Positions 1-7,755 of a DNA stretch of 64,000 bases are shown one piece after another. The notes under the pieces are model-generated. The model worked only from the letters and a program-made list of their open reading frames with translations. It was not told where the DNA came from and made no database searches. The position numbers and the translations under genes were made by a program. How positions within the stretch are numbered: position 1 is the stretch's first letter; each line of letters opens with the position of its first letter. The stretch is from Burkholderia humptydooensis. GTDB taxonomy: Bacteria > Pseudomonadota > Gammaproteobacteria > Burkholderiales > Burkholderiaceae. The stretch spans positions 1,922,001 through 1,986,000 of the forward strand of contig NZ_CP013380.1 of assembly GCF_001513745.1 (NCBI RefSeq), in the 5' to 3' direction.

Positions 1-766
1 TGTGCACGTTCTCGCGCCGCTCGTCGGCGACGGTGCTCGCGTACTGGACCGCGCGGCCGTTCGGCTGATAGTCGTGGCACATGTACAGGCGCGCCTCGGG
101 CGGCAGGCTCAGCACCTTGCGGATCGACCGGTACAGCGTGCGCGCGTCGCCGCCGGGGAAGTCGCAGCGCGCGGTGCCGTAGTCGGGCATGAAGAGCGTG
201 TCGCCGACGAAGGCGGCCATCTCGTGCACCTCGTGCACCTCGTGCGCCTCGTGCGCGTGGGGTGCGTCATGTCGTGCCGCTCGCCCTTCGGCGACGACGT
301 AGGTCATGCATGCGGGCGTGTGGCCCGGCGTGTGCATCGCGCGAATCGAGAGCGCGCCGAGCGCGAGCGTGTCGCCATCGTCGAGCAGGCGATCGAACTG
401 GCGGCCGTCGCGCGAGAACGCGGGCCCCGCGTTGAACAGCGCGCCGAACACATCCTGCACGCGCGTCACGTGGCGCCCGATCGCGATCTCGCCGCCGATC
501 TGCGCCTTCAGGTATGGCGCGGCCGACAGATGGTCGGCATGCACGTGCGTTTCGAGCAGCCAGCGCACGCGCGCGCCGAGCGCCGCGACGCGCGCGATCA
601 GTTGGTCCGCGCTCGCGGTGCGCGTGCGGCCGGATTTCGGATCGTAGTCGAGCACGCTGTCGATCAGCGCACATTCGCCGCTGCCGGAATCGAGCAGCAG
701 ATAGCTGATGGTGCACGTCGCCGGATCGAAAAAGCCTTCGACGGTCATCGTGGACGCTGTTGTCAC
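1..766 (-). CDS. MBL-fold persulfide dioxygenase-like enzyme (3' end beyond window)
   Basis: Metallo-beta-lactamase-fold hydrolase of the Blh/ETHE1 (persulfide dioxygenase) group, which oxidises glutathione persulfide to sulfite using a mononuclear iron. The reading frame is open from a GTG at 766 to the window edge. The metal motif THVHADH follows residue 70, a second ligand block HTPGHT comes later, and the stretch [16 protein letters not shown] is typical of the Blh branch. The GTG start is chosen because AGGAGA lies 7-8 nt upstream; an in-frame ATG at 748 has no such site. The protein carries an unusual His/Glu-rich insert coded by 9-bp tandem repeats. It is divergent from a FisR-type activator and preceded by a sigma-54 promoter, which supports a role in sulfane-sulfur detoxification. 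The persulfide substrate is inferred from family and context; the fold is clear. Confidence 0.85.
   Translation of the reverse strand, partial: MTTASTMTVEGFFDPATCTISYLLLDSGSGECALIDSVLDYDPKSGRTRTASADQLIARVAALGARVRWLLETHVHADHLSAAPYLKAQIGGEIAIGRHVTRVQDVFGALFNAGPAFSRDGRQFDRLLDDGDTLALGALSIRAMHTPGHTPACMTYVVAEGRAARHDAPHAHEAHEVHEVHEMAAFVGDTLFMPDYGTARCDFPGGDARTLYRSIRKVLSLPPEARLYMCHDYQPNGRAVQYASTVADERRENVH
221..256. repeat. 9-bp in-frame tandem repeat inside the MBL-fold gene
   Basis: Four copies of a 9-bp unit (CTCGTGCAC twice, then CTCGTGCGC twice on the + strand) lie head to tail. Read on the minus strand they encode repeated His-Glu-Val or His-Glu-Ala triplets, giving a His/Glu-rich loop of about 15 residues between the second metal motif and the next conserved block. 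Because the unit is a multiple of three, copy-number change would leave the frame intact. Confidence 0.8.
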
Positions 767-809
767 GAGGTTTCTCCTGGAGCCGATTCATCGAGATGGC
801 GATCGTTCG

Positions 810-826
810 AACAAGAACCGTGCCAA
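810..826 (-). promoter_or_regulatory. sigma-54 (-24/-12) promoter for the MBL-fold gene
   Basis: On the minus strand the sequence TTGGCACGGTTCTTGTT matches the sigma-54 consensus TGGCACG-N4-TTGCW, with TGGCACG at -24 and TTGTT at -12; the only weak point is T for C in TTGC. It lies about 45-60 nt upstream of the GTG start. This fits control by the divergent sigma-54 activator. Confidence 0.75.
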
Positions 827-934
827 GCCGACAGAATTGCCGATCGCCGGGCGCAGGTACTTGATTCAAATCGTGTTTTGTTTCGATGCAGCGCACTGCG
901 CGCCGCCGCGCGGACGGTATTCGTCCCGGTTCGC

Positions 935-969
935 TGCCATGATTGGCAGTTCGATGGCAGAATTGGCAG
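935..969. promoter_or_regulatory. putative upstream activating site for the FisR-type activator
   Basis: TGCCATGATTGGCA (935-948) is an inverted repeat with a 4-nt centre, and TGGCAG recurs at 944, 955 and 964. The block lies about 110-140 bp upstream of the sigma-54 promoter, the usual distance for an enhancer-binding protein, and just before the activator's own start. The assignment is by position and symmetry only. Confidence 0.5.
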
Positions 970-1007
970 TCAGCGTGGCCGCGGGCCGCGCAGCCGGAGC
1001 TCAACGC

Positions 1008-2375
1008 ATGGATCAGCACGACGTCATCCCGATCGTTCCTGTCTCGCCGCCCGACGTGAGCGGGCTCGTGTCGTACCTCGAGCAGGACCCGCAGCCGATG
1101 ATCGTGCTCGATCCGTCGTACCGGGTCCTCGCCGCGAACGCCGCGTATCAGCGGCAGTTCGGGATCGCCGGCGAGGCGCACGTCGGGCGGCGCTGCTATC
1201 AGGTGTCGCATCGCTACGACGTGCCGTGCGACCAGGCGGGCGAGCACTGCCCGATGAAGCAGGCGGCCGAATCGCGCAGCCTGAACCGCGTGCTGCACAT
1301 CCATCACACGCCGCGCGGGCCCGAGCACGTCGACGTCGAGCTGCGGCCGATCTTCGATGCGCGCGGCGCGGTGATCGCGTACGTCGAGCGGCTGACGACC
1401 GTGCGCAGCGCGTCGGCGAAGCCGAGCGGCGAGGGGCTCGTCGGCGGCTCGGACGCGTTCAACGCGGCGCTGTCCGCGCTGCAGCGGGTCGCGCCGGCGA
1501 TGCTGCCCGTGCTGCTGCTCGGCGAATCGGGCACGGGCAAGGAGCTGTTCGCGCGTGCGCTGCACGAGGCGAGCTCGCGCGCGATGGGGCCGTTCGTCGT
1601 CGTCGATTGTTCGGGGATCGCCGAGACGCTGTTCGAAAGCGAGCTGTTCGGCTACGAGAAGGGTGCGTTCACCGGCGCGGCCGCGCGCAAGCCCGGCCTC
1701 GTCGAGACCGCGCAGGGCGGCACGCTGTTCCTCGACGAAATCGGCGACGTGCCGCTGTCGATGCAGGTGAAGCTGCTGCGCCTCATCGAATCGGGGACGT
1801 TCCGGCGGGTGGGCGGCGTCGAGGTGCTGCGCGCGGATTTCCGGCTCGTCGCGGCGACCCACAAGCCGCTCAAGGCGATGATCGGCGACGGCCGGTTCCG
1901 GCCGGACCTGTACTACCGGATCAGCGCGTATCCGATCCCGCTGCCCGCGGTGCGCGAGCGGCCGGGCGACATGCCGCTCCTCGTCGATTCGATCCTGCGC
2001 CGGATCGCGGCGCTCGGGCCTGTGGCCGGGCAGCGCTTCACCGTTGCGCCCGACGCACTCGCGCGGCTCGAAGCGTATGCATGGCCGGGCAATATCCGCG
2101 AGCTGCGCAACGTGCTCGATCGCGCATGCCTGCTCGCGGACGACGGCGTGATTCGCATCGAGCATCTGCCCGACGAGGTCGCGCGCGCGGGCGATGCGTG
2201 CGCGGAGCCGGGCGCAGAGCCTGGCGCGCCGGCGAAGCTGTCCGACGACGAGCTCGCGCGGATCGCGCGCGCGTTCGGCGGCACGCGGCGCGCGCTCGCC
2301 GAGCGCGTCGGGATGAGCGAGCGCACGCTGTACCGGCGGCTGCGCGCGCTCGGGATCGCGACGCGGGACGCGTGA
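1008..2375 (+). CDS. fisR: sigma-54-dependent sulfane-sulfur-sensing activator (FisR type)
   Basis: 455-residue enhancer-binding protein. An N-terminal PAS-like sensor (about 20-135) is followed by an AAA+ domain (about 150-385) with Walker A GESGTGKE, the sigma-54 contact loop GAFTGA and Walker B LFLDEIGD, and a C-terminal Fis-type helix-turn-helix (about 415-450). The sensor carries Cys63, Cys74 and Cys81. The 11- and 7-residue spacings equal those of the three sulfane-sulfur-sensing cysteines described for Cupriavidus FisR. FisR proteins activate persulfide dioxygenase and sulfide:quinone oxidoreductase genes when persulfides accumulate; here the divergent neighbour is a Blh-type enzyme with a -24/-12 promoter. 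The ATG at 1008 is chosen because the PAS region begins shortly after it; the frame is open further upstream. Family assignment is firm; the sulfur ligand is inferred from cysteine spacing and context. Confidence 0.85.
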   Translation: MDQHDVIPIVPVSPPDVSGLVSYLEQDPQPMIVLDPSYRVLAANAAYQRQFGIAGEAHVGRRCYQVSHRYDVPCDQAGEHCPMKQAAESRSLNRVLHIHHTPRGPEHVDVELRPIFDARGAVIAYVERLTTVRSASAKPSGEGLVGGSDAFNAALSALQRVAPAMLPVLLLGESGTGKELFARALHEASSRAMGPFVVVDCSGIAETLFESELFGYEKGAFTGAAARKPGLVETAQGGTLFLDEIGDVPLSMQVKLLRLIESGTFRRVGGVEVLRADFRLVAATHKPLKAMIGDGRFRPDLYYRISAYPIPLPAVRERPGDMPLLVDSILRRIAALGPVAGQRFTVAPDALARLEAYAWPGNIRELRNVLDRACLLADDGVIRIEHLPDEVARAGDACAEPGAEPGAPAKLSDDELARIARAFGGTRRALAERVGMSERTLYRRLRALGIATRDA

Positions 2376-2440
2376 AAGCGGCCCGGGCCGCTCGTCGCTT
2401 GCGATGCGATACATGAATCGCGACAAATAATAAAATTTCT

Positions 2441-2483
2441 ACAATCATTAATGATTGTTTTACGATAAAAACAACGCTAGAAT
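2441..2483 (+). promoter_or_regulatory. sigma-70 promoter overlapped by an 18-bp palindrome
   Basis: ACAATCATTAATGATTGT (2441-2458) is a perfect palindrome. It overlaps the -35 box TTGTTT (2455-2460), which is followed by a 17-nt spacer and TAGAAT (2478-2483). The start codon of the DUF2975 gene lies 33 nt downstream. A repressor site placed over the -35 box suggests autoregulation by the small HTH protein encoded second in the operon; that link is inference. Confidence 0.65.
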
Positions 2484-2516
2484 CCGGGCCGTGATCCCCA
2501 TCGTCGAGGAATTCCC

Positions 2517-3080
2517 ATGCACTCCGATCGTGTCGCCCGTCTCAGCCAGCGGATGGCTGCCGTCACCCTCTGCTTCATCGTCGCGATGATGCTGCTCAAC
2601 GCCGCGTGCTGGGCGTTTCCGTCGCTGAACGCGGTGAAATCGGGCGCGGGTCTCGGATTCGGCCTGACCGATTCGCTGATCGCGGGCCTGAACGCCGACG
2701 TCGCCGCGTTTCCGTGGTGGCAGAAGGCGGGCGGCATCGTGCTGTCGAGCGTGCCGCTCGTCGCGCTCGCGAGCGGCCTGCGTCATCTGCGCGAGCTGTT
2801 TCGCACGTATGCGCGCCGCGAATACTTCTCGGCCGAGGCCGCCCGCCATCTCGGCAAGACGGGGCGCGCGGTCGGCGCGTGGGTCGTGCTGAGCGTGCTG
2901 TGCGAGCCGCTCCTGAGCGTGTGGGCGACGATGCGCGAGCCCGTCGGGCATCGCGTCGTCACGCTGGGCTTCGGCCTGCCGTACGTCGTCGCGCTGTTCA
3001 CCGCGGCCTGCATCGCGGTCATCGCGCACATCCTGCAGCACGCGAGCGAGCTCGACGCCGAGCACCGGCAGTTCGTCTGA
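2517..3080 (+). CDS. DUF2975 family membrane protein
   Basis: 187-residue protein with four predicted membrane segments (about 15-40, 68-88, 118-140 and 155-175) and a short hydrophilic C-terminus, the architecture of DUF2975 proteins. Its function is not established. A GAGGAA ribosome-binding site precedes the ATG. It is followed 10 nt later by a small Cro/CI-type HTH gene, a pairing often seen for DUF2975 members, and a good sigma-70 promoter with an operator-like palindrome lies upstream. The protein probably acts at the inner membrane together with its partner regulator. Confidence 0.75.
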   Translation: MHSDRVARLSQRMAAVTLCFIVAMMLLNAACWAFPSLNAVKSGAGLGFGLTDSLIAGLNADVAAFPWWQKAGGIVLSSVPLVALASGLRHLRELFRTYARREYFSAEAARHLGKTGRAVGAWVVLSVLCEPLLSVWATMREPVGHRVVTLGFGLPYVVALFTAACIAVIAHILQHASELDAEHRQFV

Positions 3081-3090
3081 GGCGCGCGCC

Positions 3091-3315
3091 ATGCCGATCA
3101 TCGTCAAGCTCGACGTGATGCTCGCGATCCGCAAGGTCCGCTCGAAGGATCTTGCCGCGGCCGTCGGCATCACCGAGCAGAATCTGTCGCTGCTCAAGCA
3201 GGGCAAGGTCAAAGGCATCCGTTTCGCGACGCTCGAGGCGATCTGCCGGCATCTCGATTGTCAGCCCGGCGATCTGCTGACATTCGAAGGCGAGCCGGGC
3301 GCCGATGCGGGGTGA
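3091..3315 (+). CDS. small Cro/CI-type helix-turn-helix regulator
   Basis: 74-residue, nearly single-domain DNA-binding protein of the YozG/XRE type. The HTH spans about residues 10-62, with the recognition region AAAVGITEQNLSLLKQGKVK and the tail CQPGDLLTF typical of this small family. It is the second gene of a two-gene unit with the DUF2975 protein. It is the obvious candidate to bind the palindrome over the operon promoter, although that binding is not shown by the sequence itself. Confidence 0.85.
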   Translation: MPIIVKLDVMLAIRKVRSKDLAAAVGITEQNLSLLKQGKVKGIRFATLEAICRHLDCQPGDLLTFEGEPGADAG

Positions 3316-3356
3316 CGCGGCACACGGGCAGCCGGCGGGCGGGATCGTCAGCGTCG

Positions 3357-4607
3357 TCAGCGACTCCGGACTTCGAACCGGCGCTGCGGCGCGGGCTCGA
3401 TCCGCGCGCCGGCGACGAACATGAGCAGGCTGAGCAGCGCGACGAAGCCCATGCCGTAGAACATCGCGCCGCCGCCGTAATGCAGCAGCACGAGGCCGCC
3501 TAGCCAGGGGCCGAGCAGGTTGCCGACGTTGCTGAGCGAATGCGCGCCGTAGTAGATGCCGCGCATCGGCTCCGGCGTGATGCTGTCGAGGACCGCGTAT
3601 TCCGACGGAATGAGCAGCACTTCGCCCCATGTGAAGACGACCATCGATGCGACGAGCGCGGTCATGTTCGGCGAATTCGCGAAGCCGGCCGCGCCGGTCG
3701 CGAGCAGGATCGCGCCGAGCGTGAGCGACGCGAACGGCCCGCGCCGCTCGCCGATGCGGTTCAGCAGCGGCTGGCTCGCGACGACCGTGACCGCGTTCGT
3801 GCTCATCAGCCAGGCGAACATCTCGAGTCCGTCGTCGAACGCGCCGATCAGGTATTGCGAGAACGTGACCGACATTTCGCCGTGCACGGCGATCGCGAGC
3901 ATGCTGCCCGCGGTGAAGAGAACGAGGCGCCGGTCGGCCCCGACGATGCGCAGCTTCACGGCGAGCGGCAGGCCGGACGCCGCTGCTTCGTGCGGCGCAC
4001 GGCGACGCGCGAGCCGGGCCGTGGCGGCATGGATGGCGATCGAGAACAGCAGGTAGACCGCGCCCGTGACGAGAAACACGGGCGACTTGTCGAGCAGGCC
4101 GAGCGACGCGCCGGCGAGCGGCCCGATTGCGAAGCCGACGTTGATCGCCACGTAGCGTCGCGCGAACGCGCGCAGCCGCTGTTCGGGCGGGAGACTGTCG
4201 CTGAGGGCCGCCTTCGAGACCGGCTCGTAGAACGCGCTCGCGAGATTGATGAAGAGGTTGACGGCGAAGACCTGCCACGCATTGGCCGCGAAATGAAGCG
4301 CGGCGAACGACACGCTTGATGCGAGCAGGCAGCCCGTCAGCACCTTGCGCCGGCCGAGCACGTCGGACAGATGGCCGCCGAAGAAGCCGCCGAGCGTGCC
4401 GACGAGCGCGCCCGAGCCGAGCAGCAGGCCGATCGTCGCCGCGTCGAGCCTCATCCGTTCGTGCAGATAGATGGCGAGAAACGGCAGGCTCATCGCGCGG
4501 GCCATCACGACGAAGCCGGTGCCGACAATGAGCAGCCAGACGAGGCGCAGTTGTTCGATGCGCCGTTTTGGGAATGCCTGTCGTTCTTGCATTTGTCGTT
4601 CTTGCAT
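3357..4607 (-). CDS. MFS transporter, drug:H+ antiporter type
   Basis: About 416 residues with twelve hydrophobic segments. The loop 2-3 signature GGHLSDVLGRRK is MFS motif A, and the overall pattern resembles DHA1 (MdtH-like) efflux carriers. It lies directly downstream of a MerR regulator with a TipAS-type ligand domain, so induction by a drug-like effector is likely. The start is uncertain: ATGs at 4655, 4607 and 4592 are in frame, and 4607 is preferred because it gives a short charged N-terminus before the first membrane segment and does not run toward the MerR stop. A duplicated MQERQ encodes two nearby Met codons. The substrate is unknown. Confidence 0.8.
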   Translation of the reverse strand: MQERQMQERQAFPKRRIEQLRLVWLLIVGTGFVVMARAMSLPFLAIYLHERMRLDAATIGLLLGSGALVGTLGGFFGGHLSDVLGRRKVLTGCLLASSVSFAALHFAANAWQVFAVNLFINLASAFYEPVSKAALSDSLPPEQRLRAFARRYVAINVGFAIGPLAGASLGLLDKSPVFLVTGAVYLLFSIAIHAATARLARRRAPHEAAASGLPLAVKLRIVGADRRLVLFTAGSMLAIAVHGEMSVTFSQYLIGAFDDGLEMFAWLMSTNAVTVVASQPLLNRIGERRGPFASLTLGAILLATGAAGFANSPNMTALVASMVVFTWGEVLLIPSEYAVLDSITPEPMRGIYYGAHSLSNVGNLLGPWLGGLVLLHYGGGAMFYGMGFVALLSLLMFVAGARIEPAPQRRFEVRSR

Positions 4608-4667
4608 GATTGTGTGATGGGGCGGCAGGAGCGGGAAGGGAACCGCAAGCCGCATTGTTGCCGCCCG

Positions 4668-5696
4668 TCAGCGCGCCTGCGCGAGATTGCGCATCGCGTC
4701 GCGGATGAAGTCGAGCAGCGTCTCGTCGGCCCATGTGCCCGCCAGCAGCTCGGGGTCGGTCGTCTGCGCCCGGATGAACTTCGCCTGCGTGTCGGGATCG
4801 TCGCCCGCGTAGCTGCGGAACAACTCGCGCCAGCGCCGCGCGAGCGCGCGCCCCTCCGGCGAAGCGGGCGACGCGCCCGCATCGATCGCATCGCGCACGT
4901 CGGCCATCAGTTGCGGCCACTCCATCGCGTGCTTGCCGTAGTTCGCGCGCATGAAGCGGGCCTCGTCGGGCGACAGGTGGCGCTCGTAGATCCGCATCTT
5001 CGTTTCCGCAAACGCGCGCAGCACGTAATCGCGCAGCGCGGGCGAGATGCCGATGTGCGCCTGCATCGACGGCTCGCGCTCGTGCATCAGATTCAGCTTC
5101 GCGAGGAAGCGCGGGTCGCCGTTCGTGTCGCGCACGAGCATCGTCATCCAGCGGATCGACAGCGCGCGCACGCGCTCGTCCTCGGGCGCGACGCCCGCGT
5201 CCATCAGCGCGCGCGCGTCGTCGACGAGGGCCGTCCATTCCGGGGCCGGTGCATGGCCGTTGCGGTACATCGGCAGGCGCGCGAGTTCCTCTTCGGAAAA
5301 ATAATGGTCGTACACGGTCATTAACTCCAGGGTGTTGAGCCAGTCGGCCAGCTCGGGCTGCGCACCGTCGACGAGATCGCGCCGCAATTGCACGAGGCGC
5401 TCGCGCAGCCGCGCCGCCTGCTCGATCTGCCGGTCGAGCATCGCGATCTGCCGCGCGACGATCGACGTGAGCGGCGTGCCGGGCTGGGCCAGGTAGGCGC
5501 CGACGTCGGCGAGCGCGAGGCCGAAACGGCGCAGCGCCTGGATCTGGTGGAGCCGGGCGATGTCGCTGCGGTCGTACAGCCGATAGCCGTTGTCGGCGCG
5601 CGCCGAAGGTTTGAGCAGGCCGATCGCGTCGTAGTGGTGCAGCGTGCGGACCGTCAGTCCGCTGTGTTTCGCCAGTTCTCCGATCTTGAGCAGCAT
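4668..5696 (-). CDS. MerR family regulator with TipAS-like effector domain
   Basis: 342-residue transcriptional regulator. Residues 1-70 are a MerR winged helix (KIGELAKHSGLTVRTLHHYD), followed by a coiled coil (about 75-110) and a C-terminal helical domain (about 130-340) of the TipAS type that binds antibiotics in other members. The start at 5696 is preferred because GGAGG lies 6-10 nt upstream; two earlier in-frame ATGs lack this. The MFS gene 60 nt downstream is the likely target, co-transcribed from a promoter with a MerR-type dyad. The ligand is unknown. Confidence 0.88.
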   Translation of the reverse strand: MLLKIGELAKHSGLTVRTLHHYDAIGLLKPSARADNGYRLYDRSDIARLHQIQALRRFGLALADVGAYLAQPGTPLTSIVARQIAMLDRQIEQAARLRERLVQLRRDLVDGAQPELADWLNTLELMTVYDHYFSEEELARLPMYRNGHAPAPEWTALVDDARALMDAGVAPEDERVRALSIRWMTMLVRDTNGDPRFLAKLNLMHEREPSMQAHIGISPALRDYVLRAFAETKMRIYERHLSPDEARFMRANYGKHAMEWPQLMADVRDAIDAGASPASPEGRALARRWRELFRSYAGDDPDTQAKFIRAQTTDPELLAGTWADETLLDFIRDAMRNLAQAR

Positions 5697-5734
5697 CCTT
5701 GGCCTCCGTTTCATGCGCACCGTGGAGGATGAAA

Positions 5735-5756
5735 CCTTACGCTACGTGAGGGTCAA
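5735..5756 (-). promoter_or_regulatory. MerR-type operator and -35 box
   Basis: On the minus strand TTGACC (-35) leads straight into CCTCACG-tag-CGTAAGG, a dyad with one mismatch. This is the arrangement of MerR-family operators, in which the dyad lies between the -35 and -10 boxes with a long spacer. The -10 is not obvious (CATCCT at a 19-nt spacing). It sits about 40-60 nt upstream of the merR start codon, so autoregulation is likely. Confidence 0.65.
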
Positions 5757-6088
5757 GCGGAATCGGCGGCCGAGGCCGCGCAACGGACGCAACGGACGCA
5801 ACGGACGCGGGAGCGGCGCGAAAGAAGCGTGTGGACGGAGGAGGCGGGGCGAATCGTGCGGCCGCCGCGTGCGATGCGCGGCGCGCTTGATCGTTCGATT
5901 CGTTCGATCCGTTCGACGCGAGCGCCGCGGGTTGCGCCGCGCGCGGCGTTTGCGCGCGCGCGAATTTCACGAGGGACGGTGCGGCGCAGCGCGAAACATG
6001 GCGAAGCGCGCATCCGGGCGCGCTTCGCGCCAGTCCGCGAGTGCATCGGACCTGGCCCGGCCGGCCACGCGGTGCGCGCCCGCCGCGC
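5757..6088. other. intergenic region with a 9-bp tandem repeat
   Basis: No gene with convincing coding character was found here. It contains three exact copies of CAACGGACG (5781-5807) and a looser run of TTCGATTCGTTCGATCCG further on. The open frames across it are arginine/alanine-rich products of the high GC content. It separates the MerR promoter from the 3' end of the efflux operon. Confidence 0.6.
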
Positions 6089-7753
6089 TTATCGCGCGGC
6101 GGCCTGCGTGCGCAACGCGCGTTCGGCGCTCGCCGCCGCGTGCGCGTCGACGATGGCCGGCGCTGCGCCGGCGGTCTCCGAGGCCTGGATCTTGCCGACC
6201 GCGTCGACCTTGCCGGGCGCGCTCGCCCCGCTCGCGCGCGCCGCGTCCTTCGCGTCCTTGCCGTCGTCGGTCGGCGTGCCCATCGCCTGAAAAAGCCGCG
6301 CGGTATCGACGAGCCGCGCGCCCGTCGCGCGGATCTCGTCGAGCCGCGCGTTGCGGTACTGCTGTTCGCTCGCGCGCGCGGCCGATGGCGGCAGCGCGCC
6401 GAGCCGCACGCGCGCCGCGGTGTCGTCGAACGCGCCGCGCGCGGCGACGGCCGAGCGGTTCGACGCGTCGAGCGCGCCCGCGTCGTTGTCGAGCGCGGCG
6501 AGCCTGTCGGCGACGTCCTGGAACGCGGCGAGCACCGTCTGCCTGTACTGGTCGACGGCCGCGTCGTAGGTCGCGCGCGCCGCGCGGCGCTGCGCGAGCA
6601 GCGCGCCGCCGTGGAAGAGCGGCTGCGTGAGCGATGCGCCGACGCTCCAGATCGCGCCCGCGCCCGACAACATCGCGGGCCAGTTGAAGCCCGCGTGCCC
6701 CATCGACGCCGACAGCGACAGTTGCGGGAACATCTGCGCGGTCGCGACGCCGACTTCGGCCGCGGCCGCCTGCAATCCGGCTTCGGCGGCGCGGATGTCG
6801 GGCCGCGTCTGCAGCAGCGTCGACGGCACGACGACGGGCACGTCCTGCGGCAGCCGCATGTCGGCGAGCGCGAGATCGGCGGGCGCCGCGTCCGGCGTGC
6901 GGCCGAGCAGCACGGCGAGCGCGTGGCGCGTCGTCTGCCACTGCTGGCGCAGCGCGGGCAGGCTCGCCTCGAGCGCCGCCGCGCTCTGCTGCGCGTTCAG
7001 CATGTCGGTGCGCGACGCCGCGCCGAGCCGATGGCGCGCGGCCGCGTCGTTCGCCTGCTCGCGCGCGAGCGTGACGAGCCGCTCGGTCGTCGCGACCTGC
7101 TCGGCGAGCGCGGCCGACGTGACGGCGGCCGTGACGATGTTCGCGGCGAGCGCGCGCCGCGTGGATTCGAGCTGGTACGCGTTCATGTCGACGCGCTTCG
7201 CCAGCGCGCGGTTCGCGAAGCGCGCGGCGCCGAACAGGTCGAGCGTGTAGCTCGCCTGCAACTGGCCCGCGAACACGTTGTAGAGCACCGTCTGCGGGCC
7301 GAACGTCGGCACGCCGAGCGCGCGCTGGCGCGTCGCCTGGCCGCCCGCGTCGATCGACGGCAGCAGCGAGCTGCCGATCTGCGCGCGCAACTGCTCGCGC
7401 GCGGCGCTCAGGCTCTTTTCGGCGGCGGCGAGCGTCGGGCTGTTGCGCAGACCCTCGTCGACGAGTGCGTCGAGCGCGGGCGACCGGTAGCGCTTCCACC
7501 AGTCGGGCACCGGCTGCGCGCCGATGTCGAAGCGCTGCGCGACCCCTTGTGCGGCGGCCGTGCGCTCGGGCAGCGGCGTTGCGCCGTAATGCGCGGGCGA
7601 CGGCATCGCGGGCGGCGCGTCGCTCGGCGCGAACAGCGAGCAGCCGGCCGTCGCGCCCGCCAGCGCGAGCGCGGCGGTCAGGGCGCTCGCGCGCGGCGCG
7701 ACGCGGGCCGCGATCGGCAGCAGGGACGGCAACGAAGGAATCGAAACGCGCAT
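6089..7753 (-). CDS. outer-membrane factor lipoprotein of RND efflux system
   Basis: 554-residue TolC/OprM-family protein that forms the outer-membrane channel of the tripartite pump. The N-terminal signal sequence ends in the lipobox LAGATAGC. Two outer-membrane-efflux repeats follow (about 85-270 and 300-480), with the family motifs PDWWKRYRSP near residue 80, LLGRTPDAAP and TRPDIRAAEAGLQAAAAEVG. A 60-residue Ala/Lys/Asp-rich C-terminal tail extends beyond the usual end of the family. It is the last gene of the operon, 2 nt after the pump gene, so the three genes are translated together. Substrates cannot be read from the sequence. Confidence 0.92.
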   Translation of the reverse strand: MRVSIPSLPSLLPIAARVAPRASALTAALALAGATAGCSLFAPSDAPPAMPSPAHYGATPLPERTAAAQGVAQRFDIGAQPVPDWWKRYRSPALDALVDEGLRNSPTLAAAEKSLSAAREQLRAQIGSSLLPSIDAGGQATRQRALGVPTFGPQTVLYNVFAGQLQASYTLDLFGAARFANRALAKRVDMNAYQLESTRRALAANIVTAAVTSAALAEQVATTERLVTLAREQANDAAARHRLGAASRTDMLNAQQSAAALEASLPALRQQWQTTRHALAVLLGRTPDAAPADLALADMRLPQDVPVVVPSTLLQTRPDIRAAEAGLQAAAAEVGVATAQMFPQLSLSASMGHAGFNWPAMLSGAGAIWSVGASLTQPLFHGGALLAQRRAARATYDAAVDQYRQTVLAAFQDVADRLAALDNDAGALDASNRSAVAARGAFDDTAARVRLGALPPSAARASEQQYRNARLDEIRATGARLVDTARLFQAMGTPTDDGKDAKDAARASGASAPGKVDAVGKIQASETAGAAPAIVDAHAAASAERALRTQAAAR

Positions 7754-7755
7754 GG

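Noticed and set aside
2..2416. 804-codon open frame on the + strand running against the MBL-fold gene and across the FisR gene
   Set aside because: It is Arg/Ala/Val-rich with no domain features and is antisense or out of frame to two well-supported genes; such frames are common at this GC content.
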